Shown: positions 27,083 through 40,069 of the stretch, one piece after another | How the letters are laid out: the number at the start of each line of letters is the position of its first letter | Numbering within the stretch: the first letter of the stretch is position 1 | Source: Psychromicrobium xiongbiense | GTDB lineage: Bacteria; Actinomycetota; Actinomycetes; Actinomycetales; Micrococcaceae | DNA: 64,000 nucleotides | Direction of reading: 5' to 3' | NCBI RefSeq assembly: GCF_030271165.1 | Contig: NZ_JASSZH010000009.1 | Location: 310,001 to 374,000 of the forward strand | Position numbers and translations under genes: made by a program | Notes under the pieces: generated by a model | The model's database searches: none | The model's input: only the letters and a program-made list of their open reading frames with translations | What the model was told of the DNA's origin: nothing

Positions 27083-27246
27083 AGTCTTTGTGTACGTGTT
27101 TTTCATGCTCGCAAGACAAGTTGCGAGCGTGAAGCGCCCGGAATTGACCACTTAGTGTTGTTTGTTCAGGATTCTTCTCGCGCAGTGACTGGGGATCTGC
27201 ATACAACGGTGCAGATTCACACCGTTTCACCACGAGGAGATATTCA
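27083..27246 (+). promoter_or_regulatory. Structured 5' leader of csp
   Basis: This stretch, in the 350-bp gap after nagA, holds three hairpins. One is an 8-bp stem at 27107-27128. Two mutually exclusive ones lie close to the start: 27195-27216 (7 bp) and 27207-27224 (5 bp). A second promoter-like pair sits inside it (TTGACC 27144-27149, CAGGAT 27167-27172). The ribosome binding site GAGGAG is at 27234-27239. The layout resembles cold-responsive csp leaders. Confidence 0.45.
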
Positions 27247-27450
27247 ATGGCTCAGGGAACCGTCAAATGGTTCAACGCGGAGAAGGGCTTCGGGTTCATC
27301 ACTCCCGATGGCTCTGAGAACGATGTTTTCGTTCACTACTCCGAGATCCAAACCAAGGGCTTCCGCACTCTGGACGAGAACCAGCGTGTTGAGTTCGAAA
27401 TCGGCGAGGGCTCGAAGGGTCCGCAGGCCACAGGCGTGAACGTTATCTAG
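27247..27450 (+). CDS. Cold-shock protein, CspA family
   Basis: A 67-residue single cold-shock domain. RNP1 is KGFGFI and RNP2 is VFVHY; the protein begins [16 protein letters not shown]. It is an RNA chaperone that keeps mRNA unstructured at low temperature. A strong Shine-Dalgarno lies 7 nt upstream, in contrast to the many leaderless genes nearby. The long leader suggests post-transcriptional temperature control. Confidence 0.96.
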   Translation: MAQGTVKWFNAEKGFGFITPDGSENDVFVHYSEIQTKGFRTLDENQRVEFEIGEGSKGPQATGVNVI

Positions 27451-27463
27451 TTCTCATCTGCAG

Positions 27464-27504
27464 ATAAAAGTAGGGCTCCGGCTTAGCCGGGGCCCTACTT
27501 TTAT
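27464..27504. terminator. Bidirectional intrinsic terminator
   Basis: A 19-bp stem (27464-27482 with 27486-27504, one G-U pair) and 3-nt loop. A-tract on one side and T-tract on the other make it usable on both strands. It lies between the convergent csp and ATP synthase operons. Confidence 0.9.
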
Positions 27505-27515
27505 GTCTTCAGTGT

Positions 27516-27950
27516 TTACCGCCAGGTACCTACACCGACCACCGGCCCAGCCTCCAGCCACGAGCTGAGGCCAATATAGGCCTCAAACTTCATGGCCAGC
27601 ATGAGCTCCTGCCCTTCATAGCGCATCAGTACGATGACGCAGTCGGGCTGAATATGGGCTCTTTCACCCTCTGTGGGGTCTCTGCGCCCCAGCAGCTCCA
27701 GGGAGCTGCGCTTGTAGCTGTATCGCGGCAGCGGGCTCAGGGAGAGCAGTCTGAACCATTCGAGATCTGTGTCCTGATAACGACAAACCCCCATCCGCCA
27801 GCGATGGCCTGCTGGACGGATGGAGGCGTCGACTGTCCCCAGCGCCCCCCGCAGGAGGGCTCTCCGGACAATAAATATTGCAATCAGAAGCAGAATGGCA
27901 AGAAAAACAGCCCCCAGAACAACTAAGGCGATTTCCGACTCATCGCTCAA
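27516..27950 (-). CDS. DUF2550 membrane protein
   Basis: A 144-residue protein with one N-terminal membrane span (about residues 7-28) and a soluble domain containing WRMGVCRYQDTDLEWFRL, the hallmark of DUF2550. It follows atpC in many Actinobacteria (Rv1312 in M. tuberculosis). Function is unknown; a link to ATP synthase assembly is suggested only by context. The start is a TTG with no clear ribosome binding site, 9 nt after the atpC stop. Confidence 0.88.
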   Translation of the reverse strand: MSDESEIALVVLGAVFLAILLLIAIFIVRRALLRGALGTVDASIRPAGHRWRMGVCRYQDTDLEWFRLLSLSPLPRYSYKRSSLELLGRRDPTEGERAHIQPDCVIVLMRYEGQELMLAMKFEAYIGLSSWLEAGPVVGVGTWR

Positions 27951-27959
27951 TTCGGTCGC

Positions 27960-28241
27960 TTAGTGCGCGGCACTTGCCGGGTCGGCAAGGTGGGCATTGT
28001 CTGCAACGATGACCACCCGGTTGCTGTCCACCGAGAAGAAGCCGCCGTCGACCTCCACCTGAAAGCGCGAACCTTCAGTGGGAACGATCTCCAGCTGACC
28101 ACCAGCGAGCAACGCCAGGATCGGCGCGTGCCCCGGCAGGATGCCGATGTCGCCATCGGACGTGGTCGCCTTCACCAGGCTCGCCTCGCCAGCCCACACG
28201 AAGTGGTCCGCCGCGACGATCTCAACCTCGAGCACAGCCAT
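27960..28241 (-). CDS. atpC: ATP synthase epsilon subunit
   Basis: A 93-residue F1 epsilon subunit. It comprises mainly the N-terminal beta-sandwich (MAVLEVEIVAADHFVWAGEA) and lacks most of the C-terminal helical hairpin found in E. coli, as is usual in Actinobacteria; the inhibitory arm is therefore short or missing. Last ATP synthase gene of the operon, 2 nt after atpD. Confidence 0.95.
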   Translation of the reverse strand: MAVLEVEIVAADHFVWAGEASLVKATTSDGDIGILPGHAPILALLAGGQLEIVPTEGSRFQVEVDGGFFSVDSNRVVIVADNAHLADPASAAH

Positions 28242-28243
28242 GT

Positions 28244-30650
<2,407 letters not shown>

Positions 30651-30731
30651 TCTTGTCCTTTCCTCAACAAACTCTCAGGTCTCGCTGGTCTCCTGGCCCT
30701 GGGTTCATACCCGGGGCCAGGAGGGAGAACC

Positions 30732-32369
30732 TCAGCGCTTCTGCTTGACGATCTTCTCTTGGTCGACCTCGGAACCGGTCAGGGCATCGAATTCCTCATG
30801 CCCGGCGCCCACCAGCTGGCTGTCGCCTTCGCCGAAGAAGCCCTGCTTGAAGTCGACAATCGCGGTCTCGAGTGCGGCCAGCGTGTCGTCATCGAGCTTA
30901 TTGGTCTGAGCCAGTGTGGTCAGGATGCCCGTGGTGTGACGGAGGTGCTCAAGGAACTCCCCCTCGAAGCGGCTGATGTCCTCGACCGGCACGTCATCCA
31001 GGTACCCGTTGGTACCTGCCCAGATCGAGACGACCTGATCCTCGACCGGGAACGGCGTGTACTGCGGCTGCTTGAGCAGTTCCATCAGGCGTGCACCGCG
31101 GGTCAGCTGCTGGCGGGACGCGGCGTCCAGATCGGAAGCGAACATCGCGAAGGCCTGCATGTCGCGGTACTGCGCCAGAGTCAGCTTCAAAGTACCGGAG
31201 ACGGACTTCATCGACTTGACCTGAGCGGCGCCACCGACACGGGAGACCGAGATACCCACATCGACCGCAGGACGCTGGTTGGCGTTGAAGAGGTCCGACT
31301 GCAGGAAGATCTGACCATCGGTGATCGAGATGACGTTGGTCGGAATGAACGCGCCAACGTCGTTGGCCTTGGTCTCGATGATCGGAAGACCGGTCATCGA
31401 GCCGCCGCCGAGTTCCTTGGAAAGCTTGGCGCAACGTTCGAGCAGACGGGAGTGCAGGTAGAACACGTCACCGGGGTAGGCTTCACGTCCCGGCGGGCGA
31501 CGCAGCAGCAACGACACTGCGCGGTACGCCTCGGCCTGCTTTGAGAGGTCATCGAAGACGATGAGAACGTGCTTGCCGCCGTACATCCAGTGCTGGCCAA
31601 TAGCCGAACCGGCATACGGGGCGAGGTACTTGAAGCCCGCCGGATCAGAAGCCGGGGAGGCGACGATCGTGGTGTACTCAAGGGCACCATTGTCTTCGAG
31701 GGTCTGACGAACCTCGGCAATGGTGGACGCCTTCTGACCGATGGCGACGTAGATGCAGCGAACCTGCTTCTCCACATCACCTGAGGCCCAGTTGGCGCGC
31801 TGGTTCAGGATGGTGTCGACGGCAATCGCAGTCTTACCGGTCTTGCGGTCACCGATGATCAGCTGACGCTGGCCACGGCCGATCGGGATCATAGCGTCGA
31901 TAGCCTTGAGACCGGTCTGCAGCGGTTGGTGCACCGACTGGCGCTGTGTGACGCCGGGTGCCTGCAGTTCGAGGGCACGAGTACCCTCTGCCACGATCTC
32001 ACCCAGACCGTCGATCGGCTGGCCCAGCGGGTCAACCACGCGACCCAGGAAGCCATCACCGACCGGAACCGAGAGAATCTCGCCGGTACGGTGCACCTCC
32101 TGGCCCTCTTCGATTCCGGTGAAATCACCGAGAACGATGACGCCGATTTCACGCACGTCAAGGTTCTGGGCCAGGCCCAGGGTGCCGTCTTCGAAGCGCA
32201 GCAGCTCGCTGGCCATGACCGAGGGAAGCCCCTCGACCCGGGCAATGCCATCGCCAGCGGCGGTGACGCGGCCCACTTCGACACGCTCTGCGTTACCAGG
32301 CTCGTAGGATGCCGCGAACTCATTGAGCGCGCTGCGCACGTCCTCGGCGTTGATGGTCACATCGGCCAT
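30732..32369 (-). CDS. atpA: ATP synthase alpha subunit
   Basis: A 545-residue non-catalytic nucleotide-binding subunit of F1. Walker A is GDRKTGKT (about residues 173-180). The arginine finger region (ALSxx type, [15 protein letters not shown]) is conserved. A C-terminal extension of about 30 residues beyond E. coli AtpA (ending near [11 protein letters not shown]) is typical of Actinobacteria, where it can restrict ATP hydrolysis. Confidence 0.97.
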   Translation of the reverse strand: MADVTINAEDVRSALNEFAASYEPGNAERVEVGRVTAAGDGIARVEGLPSVMASELLRFEDGTLGLAQNLDVREIGVIVLGDFTGIEEGQEVHRTGEILSVPVGDGFLGRVVDPLGQPIDGLGEIVAEGTRALELQAPGVTQRQSVHQPLQTGLKAIDAMIPIGRGQRQLIIGDRKTGKTAIAVDTILNQRANWASGDVEKQVRCIYVAIGQKASTIAEVRQTLEDNGALEYTTIVASPASDPAGFKYLAPYAGSAIGQHWMYGGKHVLIVFDDLSKQAEAYRAVSLLLRRPPGREAYPGDVFYLHSRLLERCAKLSKELGGGSMTGLPIIETKANDVGAFIPTNVISITDGQIFLQSDLFNANQRPAVDVGISVSRVGGAAQVKSMKSVSGTLKLTLAQYRDMQAFAMFASDLDAASRQQLTRGARLMELLKQPQYTPFPVEDQVVSIWAGTNGYLDDVPVEDISRFEGEFLEHLRHTTGILTTLAQTNKLDDDTLAALETAIVDFKQGFFGEGDSQLVGAGHEEFDALTGSEVDQEKIVKQKR

Positions 32370-32432
32370 CTGCTGTCCCTGCTCTCCTCTATCATGATCG
32401 CCGCAGTTGCCGCGATGCTCGGTGTATAGCTA

Positions 32433-33244
32433 TTAACCGACAAGCTGTCGGTGAAGTTCTCCCAGGCGGGTCACCAGGGACGCGTCGACCACTTCGTCGC
32501 CCACGCGTACCCGAATTCCGCCAATCAGCGAAGGATCCACGCTGGCGTTCAGATTCAGTTCCCGACCGTACAGACGATCCAGACCAGCTTTCAAGCGGGT
32601 CTGCTGTTCGGCACTGAGCGGGCGGCTCGTAGACACCGCTGCGATCCAGCGGTTCTGGCGAGCTGCGGCCAGAGCGGCAAAACGATCCACCAGTTTGGCC
32701 GGCTGCAGGCCTCTCGGGCTCGTCACGGCCTGGGAAATCAGCACGGTGGCCGCTTCTCCCGCACCGGGAACCAGCTTCAAGGCCAGGGTGCGTTTGGCCT
32801 CAGCAGTGGCCTCCGGTGAGGTCAGAGCACGCTGTACCTCATGGTTGCTGCCCACTACCTGCGAGAACTCAAAAAGCGTCCGTTCGAGCTCTTCGAGCCC
32901 CTTGCTCTGGGCTGCGTTCTCCGCCACAGCAATGGCGACGGTGGCAGCCACCCGCTCCAGGGCATCGCCCAGAGAACGAGCGTCAGACCAGCGTTCGGCC
33001 ACTAGGGACGAGACGATCGACTCTGCCTCGGCGGAGACCTTGCCCTTCAGTAGCGAGGACAACAGACCAAGCTTGTCGGCAGCCGGCCGCGCCGGATCGG
33101 TCAAGGCGCGACGCAAACCTGCTGAACTGTCCAGCACCGAGAGGACCTCAAAGAGCTCCTGCGCAAGAGCCGGAGTTGCTCCGGTCAGACGCGGTTCGAG
33201 CTCAGCAAGGGCCGTGGCCAGCGAGTCGCTTGAGATGCCTGCCA

Positions 33245-33245
<1 letters not shown>
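32433..33245 (-). CDS. atpH: ATP synthase delta subunit
   Basis: A 270-residue OSCP-type delta subunit, longer than the 177 residues of E. coli. The C-terminal half contains the conserved INPxLIGGIRVRVGDEVVD-like segment (here VDPSLIGGIRVRVGDEVVDA). It links the b-stalk to F1. Its ATG shares one base with the atpF stop. Confidence 0.95.
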
Positions 33246-33808
<563 letters not shown>

Positions 33809-33849
33809 TCACCTGTCCTATCTACTCGGTAAGTGGGTGTGGGCGTCCG

Positions 33850-34056
33850 TTAGGAAATAACGAAGGCGAACACCAAACCGAGGATCGCGAGAGCTTCGGT
33901 CAGGGCCAGGCCCAGGAAGGCGATGGGCTGCAGTACACGCTGAGCTTCGGGCTGACGGGCGACACCGTTGATGTAGGCGGCGAAGACCAGACCAACGCCG
34001 ATACCACCGCCGATAGCGGAGAGGCCGTAACCAACAAGGTTCATTGAGCCGTGCAT
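33850..34056 (-). CDS. atpE: ATP synthase c subunit
   Basis: A 68-residue proteolipid hairpin. The polar loop is ARQPEAQR, and the ion-binding carboxylate is Glu54 in ALTEALAI, with no Na+-coordinating set, so the ring is proton-driven. AAAGGA precedes the ATG. Confidence 0.96.
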   Translation of the reverse strand: MHGSMNLVGYGLSAIGGGIGVGLVFAAYINGVARQPEAQRVLQPIAFLGLALTEALAILGLVFAFVIS

Positions 34057-34147
34057 TTTGTTCCTTTCAAGATGCCAGGATGGCAGGTTGTTTGGGAGTA
34101 TCCCGGGTTGGAATTCTTCAGTTGAGGGGTAAAGCTGTGGTCACACC

Positions 34148-34951
34148 TTAGTGCGAATCCGCGTGCAGCGCGCCTTCGATGTAGATGGCGGTCAACAGCG
34201 TGAACACGTAGGCCTGCAGGACCATGATCAGCGCCTCAAGCATGTACATCGCAGCGAAACCCGCAACCACCAGGATCGAGGTCCCCTTGACCAGTACGTT
34301 CTCCTGATCAATGAGGAAGTGCACCGAGTAGCCCGCGATGAGAACGATCAGGTGACCGGCCAGCATGGTGGCGAAAAGACGCAGAGAGTGAGTCATCGGG
34401 CGAACAATGAAGTTCGAGATGATTTCGATCGGCACCAGGAGGAACAGCAACGGCCACGGAACGCCCGAGGGCACGACGGCCAGCTTCAGGTAGCGGATGC
34501 CGTTGCGCTTGATGCCGACGGCGATCCAGAGAATGTAGACCAGCGCAGCGAGCGCATACGCCCCGCCCACATGGGAGAAGGTGGGAAGCTCGAAGAAGGG
34601 AATGGCCCCGTAGATGTTGTTGATCAGGATGAAGAAGAACAACGTGAACAACACGGGAACGAACTTGATGAAGTCCTTGCCGCCGATCACATCTTTGGCG
34701 ATCGAGTTACGGACAAAGCCATACGCAGCTTCACCGGCAAACTGCAGTCGACCGGGAACCAGCTTGCCCTTCCGGGCGGCCAGCAGGAAAAACACCGCAA
34801 TGATCACTACGGAGAGAACCACCAGCACTTGGTAGCGGGTGATGCCATCCCAATGGAACCAGGCACCGGGAAGACCGGCCTCTCCGATTCCTGGCGGGGT
34901 GAATCCGCCACCATCTGTGGGGCCTTCGGCCGGGAGCACAAGCGCGTTCAA
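34148..34951 (-). CDS. atpB: ATP synthase a subunit
   Basis: A 267-residue membrane subunit that forms the proton half-channels. The essential arginine is Arg191 in SLRLFATMLAGH. The start is a TTG with AGAGGA 7 nt upstream. Confidence 0.95.
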   Translation of the reverse strand: MNALVLPAEGPTDGGGFTPPGIGEAGLPGAWFHWDGITRYQVLVVLSVVIIAVFFLLAARKGKLVPGRLQFAGEAAYGFVRNSIAKDVIGGKDFIKFVPVLFTLFFFILINNIYGAIPFFELPTFSHVGGAYALAALVYILWIAVGIKRNGIRYLKLAVVPSGVPWPLLFLLVPIEIISNFIVRPMTHSLRLFATMLAGHLIVLIAGYSVHFLIDQENVLVKGTSILVVAGFAAMYMLEALIMVLQAYVFTLLTAIYIEGALHADSH

Positions 34952-35051
34952 CGCGTTTCCTCTCTGCTGTGTCCTTCATCGGGCAATGCCTAAAATTCAC
35001 GGGGACTTCTAGACAACTAACGTGTTCAAAACTTCATCTATCCCGGAAACG

Positions 35052-35396
35052 TCATTCCTGACCGTCTCCGGTCTGACTGGAGCCCGTACCCGAGTGCACG
35101 TCCCCCTTGACGTGCCCCTGACGGAATCTCGGTGCAAACGAAAGATACAAACCACCCAGAGCTCCGGCGAGTGCACCTATAAGCACAATCCAGTGGGTTT
35201 TGAACAAACTGTCCAGCCCCCAGCCTATCAAACTCCACACCAGGATTCCGCCAGTTATATAGCTGAAAACGGTGATGCCGGCGTTGTAACCGGCGCTCTC
35301 GCCAGGCCGGTCTGCACCCTTTGCGGCAGCAGAAAATCTCGCCTCCTGCGCCGTCACCTGAGGTCTGTCCGCACCACCGGCTGAAGCTTTAGCCAT
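35052..35396 (-). CDS. AtpZ/AtpI-type assembly protein
   Basis: A 114-residue protein with two membrane spans (about residues 42-62 and 70-90) joined by a short loop with WGLDSLFKTHW, the AtpZ pattern. AtpZ/AtpI help c-ring assembly and may form a Mg2+ or Ca2+ channel. Its ATG overlaps the upstream gene by 8 nt; atpB follows after 100 nt. Confidence 0.82.
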   Translation of the reverse strand: MAKASAGGADRPQVTAQEARFSAAAKGADRPGESAGYNAGITVFSYITGGILVWSLIGWGLDSLFKTHWIVLIGALAGALGGLYLSFAPRFRQGHVKGDVHSGTGSSQTGDGQE

Positions 35397-35895
35397 GATG
35401 ACTCACCGCGGCATCTTCCTCGCCACCAAAGACCAGGCGGCGGGTCCGGGAGAACACCACAACTTCGGTTCCCTGCCAGAGAAGTACGGCGACCAGCGCG
35501 GCCACCATGAACCAGGTGCGGTCCAGCCAGACCGGCACATCAATCAACATCAGTGCGGCCCCACAGCCGATGACTTTGACTGCATAGCCGACCACAAAGA
35601 CCCCCAGCGCTGTTGAAGATTCATTCCTGCCGAAGAAATGACCGACCAGCAATGAGAGTGCGAAGAAAACCAGAACGACCGCCCCGCCCAGCAGGGCGCT
35701 CAGTGCACCCCAGCCCGAGGCGAGCAGCGCGGCGATCCCGATGACGATCACCAGCGGAACAGCTGTCACCACCAGGCAGCGAAGGAGAATGCGCAACCAC
35801 AGGGACTGATGTGGACCCGAGGCAACCACAGACCCAACACCTGACGCAGCATGCGACGCCAAAGCGTCGTTGCCGGTGCGGCGGAATGCAGTCAT
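35389..35895 (-). CDS. AtpI-like membrane protein heading the atp operon
   Basis: A 168-residue protein with four predicted spans, in the place and size of AtpI (small ATP synthase protein I). The start at 35895 (MTAFRRTGNDAL) was chosen because an upstream in-frame start lacks support. No clear ribosome binding site is visible. It is the first gene of the ATP synthase operon. A -10-like TAGAAT (minus strand, 35984-35989) and a 7-bp inverted repeat (35954-35976) lie in the leader. Confidence 0.8.
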   Translation of the reverse strand: MTAFRRTGNDALASHAASGVGSVVASGPHQSLWLRILLRCLVVTAVPLVIVIGIAALLASGWGALSALLGGAVVLVFFALSLLVGHFFGRNESSTALGVFVVGYAVKVIGCGAALMLIDVPVWLDRTWFMVAALVAVLLWQGTEVVVFSRTRRLVFGGEEDAAVSHHG

Positions 35896-35983
35896 CGGGA
35901 GCCAATCTTGATCAGGCTTTGGTCTGGAAGCCAGCGAAACAGCACAGAACACAACGACTCAGGTGCTCCGAGTCGTGTTCTAA

Positions 35984-35989
35984 ATTCTA
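35984..35989 (-). promoter_or_regulatory. Putative -10 box of the atp operon
   Basis: Minus-strand TAGAAT about 90 nt before the first gene. No convincing -35. A stem of ACGACTC/GAGTCGT (35954-35960 with 35970-35976) would lie in the leader RNA. Confidence 0.35.
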
Positions 35990-36061
35990 CACGAGATAGA
36001 ACTGAGATTGTGCGTCTACTGTGATTTGAACCGACTATGACGCGCGATGCCGAAGAGGCTG

Positions 36062-37093
36062 TTACAGCACCAGCCTTCGCCGCCGCGCGAGAAACCGCTG
36101 GAAGATCGTCGGCGTCCTCAGGTAGGCCAGGACGACGAGCAGGCAGCCCAGGGCGGAGACAAAGACCATCAGTCCACCGAGACGGCCGGCAAGTAGCCCC
36201 AGTGCGCTGGTGAGCACGGACGCCACTGTCACCACCAGGCTTGCCTGGACGTGGCTCAGGCCAACGATGACGAGCCTCTGGTAGGCATGCTGGCGATGTG
36301 AGGTGTACCAGCGCTCCCCTGCGGCGATGCGACGCATCAGGGTGACAAAGGTGTCTGCCAGATAGATCAGCACCGGGGCAAAAACATATTCCACCGGTAC
36401 TCCGGACAGGAAGGCCGCCACCGCAGTGATCGCGATGGTGGATCCCAGCAGGTACGAGCCGACATCCCCCATGAAGACGGGCCGACGGGAGAGATTCCAG
36501 GGCAGAAAACCGGCGAAAGCCGCCGCAAGTACCAGGCCGATCACCACCAGCCAGGCAGTCCCGGACAAGGCCCCCGCAGCAGCATAGGCCAGTCCCACCA
36601 CTACGCCGTGCAGACCGGAGATGCCGTTGATGCCGTCCATGAAATTGGCGACGTTGATATAGGCCGCGACCGCAACGGCCCCGGCCGGTGCCCACCAGTA
36701 ACCGGTTCCCCCGGTCAGGGCTGCCAAGGCGACGGTACCGGCCGCGCCGATGAACAGGTGGCACAAGGCCCTGGTGCGGACGCTCAGCCCGCGCAGATCT
36801 TCAATCCAACCCACGCAGGAGGCCGCCAGAACCACCACCAGAATGGTCAGCACCACACCATGCCCCGGATGGGGCAACGGCAACAGTAGCGCCAGTAACA
36901 GTCCCAGCGCCATCGCCATCAGAATCGAGATGCCCATTCCCCGCAGCGTTGGCACGCTGTGCGAGGAGCGCTCTGAGGGCATATCCATCACAGCGAGTCG
37001 GCGCAGCCAGGGCCGGACCGCCCAGGGAACGGTCAGGCTCAGGAGTAGCGCCAGCACCGGGCACAGCAGCCAGGTCCACCCCAGGGCGCTCAC
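36062..37093 (-). CDS. WecA/MraY-type sugar-phosphate transferase
   Basis: A 343-residue polyprenyl-phosphate sugar-1-phosphate transferase with about 10-11 membrane spans. Catalytic motifs are NVANFMDGINGISG and PVFMGDVGSYLLG. It starts a lipid-linked glycan by moving GlcNAc-1-P (or a related sugar) from UDP to undecaprenyl phosphate. In M. tuberculosis the equivalent (Rv1302) also precedes the ATP synthase genes. It overlaps the upstream CapD-like gene by 4 nt. Confidence 0.9.
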   Translation of the reverse strand: MSALGWTWLLCPVLALLLSLTVPWAVRPWLRRLAVMDMPSERSSHSVPTLRGMGISILMAMALGLLLALLLPLPHPGHGVVLTILVVVLAASCVGWIEDLRGLSVRTRALCHLFIGAAGTVALAALTGGTGYWWAPAGAVAVAAYINVANFMDGINGISGLHGVVVGLAYAAAGALSGTAWLVVIGLVLAAAFAGFLPWNLSRRPVFMGDVGSYLLGSTIAITAVAAFLSGVPVEYVFAPVLIYLADTFVTLMRRIAAGERWYTSHRQHAYQRLVIVGLSHVQASLVVTVASVLTSALGLLAGRLGGLMVFVSALGCLLVVLAYLRTPTIFQRFLARRRRLVL

Positions 37094-38919
37094 GAGGCGG
37101 CACCCACCGAATCGCCGTCGTCCGCGGCCGCCCCTGGCTCGTGCTCATCACCGTGCTCATCAAGACAGCGCTGCAACCAGGCAGCGAAATCCAGAAGAGA
37201 AGGGTCCAGGGTCTTGGCCTTGGTGTGAGAAATTTTCGGGTGCAGTGGGCGCTGATCGGTTTCCTCGATCCCCAGCAGCTCCTCGTGAAGCTTCTCCCCC
37301 GGTCGCAGCCCCGTGTAAACGATCTCGATGTCCTTACCGGACATGGCAATCATCTGCCGTGCGACCTCCAGAATGCGCACCGGCTCTCCCATATCCAGCA
37401 GCATCACTTCGCCGCCGGTGCCAATGGCCCCGGCCTGGATCACCAGCTGGCAGGCCTCGGGGATGGTCATGAAGAACCGGGTAACCTCCGGATGCGTCAC
37501 CGTCACCGGCCCGCCGGTGCGAATCTGCTCGCTGAAAAGCGGCAACATGGACCCACGGCTGCCGATCACATTACCAAAACGCACTGAGACATAGTTCTTG
37601 CCTGTCTGCTGTGCCATCCAGGCCGTGAGCTTCTCCGCCACCCGTTTGGAGTGGCCCAGGGCTGTGGTGGGATTGGCCGCTTTGTCGGTGGAGACGTTGA
37701 CGAAATGGGAGACCCCGGCGAACTCGGCGGCTCGCAGCACGTTCAGCGTCCCCACGACGTTGGTCTTCCAGGCTTCCTGGGGATACTGCTGGAGTAACGG
37801 CGCATGTTTGAGGGCTGAGGCGTGAAAAACCACTTCCGGCTTGCGATCCAGGAAGATCTCGCGCAGGGCCTCAGCATCGCGGATGTCTGCCAGCACGGTG
37901 TCCCGGCCATTGAGCAGGCCCTGGCCGGTAATGCTCAGCTGGGTGCTCTGCAGACCGGTCTCATCGCGGTCCAGCATGATCAACTCGGCAGGAGCGAAGC
38001 CGGTCAACTGGCGGCACAGCTCCGAGCCGATGGAGCCACCTGCACCCGTGACCAGTACGCGCCTGCCCGCAATATACCCGGCGATCTTCTCCACCTCGAT
38101 ATTCACCGGACGGCGCCCGATGAGGTCTTCCACTGCGATCTCGCGGAAGTCCTGAATACCGCTGGAAAGCATGTCTTTCAAGGGTGGGAGAACCAGCACT
38201 CGCACGTGCAGCCCCGCGACGGCCTCCGAGATCTGGCGTACTTTGGCCGCCTCCACCTGGGCAAAGGCGATCACCAGCACCTGCGCGTGCGTGCGATGCA
38301 CAATCTCCGGCAGGTCCTCGCCACGGCCCAGCACCGGGATCGAGGCCAGATGCAGGTGTTTCTTGGCCGGATCATCGTCGATCAGACCAACCGGCAGGAA
38401 CGGCGACTGAGGGTCCTGAAGCATCCGTGAAACCAGCGAGTTCCCCAGATACCCCGCCCCGTAGATCAGCGTCGGCTGACCCTGATCCCCTTCCTGGGGA
38501 CGGCCTTCCACATAGAGTCGCTTGAGGTAGCGGATGGCTGCCAGGAAAAGGGCGGCGAAGGGGAAGGCGATGGCGGCCGTGGACCGCGCGACGCCGCCCT
38601 GGTTGACCACGGCGAAAAGGTAGACCGACGTGGTCACTCCCACGATCAAGGTGACCACCACCAGCAGTCGTGCCTCCTGGAAGCTGCCGAAGCTGTACCG
38701 TCCGCGGTACAGGGAGAAGGCATAACCGGCAACCAGCTGGGTCACGAGCGCCACCAGAATGACCAGGCCGACGGCAACCCAGCTGACTCGTGAGACGTCG
38801 AGCTCATACCGGAGCAAAACGGCCAGCAGAATTGCCACGACCCAGCTCAGGGCATCCAAGGCGTACTGGGACCAGAGCCATAATGCTGGTTTCGGCTCGG
38901 TCGATTTCGCTTCAGACAA
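37090..38919 (-). CDS. CapD/WbpM-like nucleotide-sugar dehydratase, membrane-bound
   Basis: A 609-residue protein: four N-terminal membrane spans (about residues 15-135), a CoA-binding-like Rossmann domain with GAGYLG (154-159), and a C-terminal SDR domain with TGAGGSIGSE (291-300). This is the layout of UDP-GlcNAc 4,6-dehydratases. The product is a 4-keto-6-deoxy sugar for surface glycan synthesis. The start is a TTG with GAGAAGG 5 nt upstream; the longer frame has no ribosome binding site. Confidence 0.9.
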   Translation of the reverse strand: MSEAKSTEPKPALWLWSQYALDALSWVVAILLAVLLRYELDVSRVSWVAVGLVILVALVTQLVAGYAFSLYRGRYSFGSFQEARLLVVVTLIVGVTTSVYLFAVVNQGGVARSTAAIAFPFAALFLAAIRYLKRLYVEGRPQEGDQGQPTLIYGAGYLGNSLVSRMLQDPQSPFLPVGLIDDDPAKKHLHLASIPVLGRGEDLPEIVHRTHAQVLVIAFAQVEAAKVRQISEAVAGLHVRVLVLPPLKDMLSSGIQDFREIAVEDLIGRRPVNIEVEKIAGYIAGRRVLVTGAGGSIGSELCRQLTGFAPAELIMLDRDETGLQSTQLSITGQGLLNGRDTVLADIRDAEALREIFLDRKPEVVFHASALKHAPLLQQYPQEAWKTNVVGTLNVLRAAEFAGVSHFVNVSTDKAANPTTALGHSKRVAEKLTAWMAQQTGKNYVSVRFGNVIGSRGSMLPLFSEQIRTGGPVTVTHPEVTRFFMTIPEACQLVIQAGAIGTGGEVMLLDMGEPVRILEVARQMIAMSGKDIEIVYTGLRPGEKLHEELLGIEETDQRPLHPKISHTKAKTLDPSLLDFAAWLQRCLDEHGDEHEPGAAADDGDSVGAAS

Positions 38920-39100
38920 GGTGCCCTTCTCAAGGTCTCGTTCGCTGGCACCCCGGGACAGCCCAGGACGGGGCAACGGGGCGCTGCACCGTCCTTAGCT
39001 TAGCTTGGCTCCCTGGCTTTGCCCTGGTTAAGGTGTGATGTCGGGAAGGCGCGAGGCGCTCGGACTACGATGGCAGCGGGCCATGAAACGAGGAGGATCG

Positions 39101-40069
39101 ATGCGCGTTGCGGTAACCGGAGCCACCGGCTTTGTGGGGCAACGCACGGTGGAGGCCCTCCGGCAGTCCGGCCACCAGGTCATCGCACTGGTCCGCCAGC
39201 CCTCCTCGAAGCTGAGCGGCGAGGTCGGCGAGGGCCTCCTCCAGCGCGTCTGCGGGGACCTGAGCACGGTCAGTGACTGGGAACCACTCCTCGAGGGGGC
39301 CGAAGCGGTCATCCATGCGGCCGCCCGCGTCCACCAGATGAAAGACCAGTCCGCTGATCCCCTGCAAGCCTTCCGGCGGGCCAACACGGCTCCCACCCTG
39401 GCGCTGGCCCGCGGCGCACAACAGGCCGGGGTGTCCAGGTTCATCTTTCTGAGCTCGATCAAGGTCAACGGCGAGTCAACCTCCAGCACCGCCTTCACGG
39501 TTCGGTCCCCCGCCCAGCCGCAGGATCCCTACGGACAGTCCAAATGGGAGGCGGAGCAGGGCCTCGCGGAACTGGCGGTCGGCGCCGGCACTGGCAACGA
39601 CGCCAGCGAGCGCACCACTTTCGTCTCAGTACGCTCACCCATGGTCTACGGCCCGGGAGGCAAAGGAAACGTCCAGCGATTGCTGGGTCTGATCCGCCGC
39701 GGAATACCGGTCCCCTTCGGTTCCATCCACAACCACCGCACCATGATGGCCGTCGACAACCTGGCCGATCTGCTGGTGTATCTGTGTGAACACGGCAGCG
39801 CGCCGGCGGCCACGGTGCTGGCCGGCGATGCCGAAAGCCCCTCCACTGCGGAGCTCTACCGGGCGCTGGCCACCGCACAGGGCCGTTCCGCCAGGATACT
39901 GCCCTGCCCGGTGGCGCTGCTCGGGCTGGCTGGAAAAGTGACCGGGCGCAGCGCCGACATCGCGCGTCTGACCGAATCTCTTCAGGTGCAGACCGGATCG
40001 ACCGATCCGAATTTTCAGTGGCAGCCGCCGCTGACCTTCCAGCAGGGAATCAGTCGGATTTCCGGGTGA
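39101..40069 (+). CDS. NAD-dependent sugar epimerase/dehydratase (SDR)
   Basis: A 322-residue extended SDR. The NAD-binding motif is VTGATGFVG at the N-terminus, and the catalytic pair is in PYGQSKWEAE (YxxxK). It resembles the epimerases paired with WecA-like enzymes in polysaccharide loci. GAGGAGG lies 5 nt before the ATG. Its end overlaps the convergent glycosyltransferase gene by 20 bp. It is divergent from the capD-like gene. Confidence 0.9.
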   Translation: MRVAVTGATGFVGQRTVEALRQSGHQVIALVRQPSSKLSGEVGEGLLQRVCGDLSTVSDWEPLLEGAEAVIHAAARVHQMKDQSADPLQAFRRANTAPTLALARGAQQAGVSRFIFLSSIKVNGESTSSTAFTVRSPAQPQDPYGQSKWEAEQGLAELAVGAGTGNDASERTTFVSVRSPMVYGPGGKGNVQRLLGLIRRGIPVPFGSIHNHRTMMAVDNLADLLVYLCEHGSAPAATVLAGDAESPSTAELYRALATAQGRSARILPCPVALLGLAGKVTGRSADIARLTESLQVQTGSTDPNFQWQPPLTFQQGISRISG

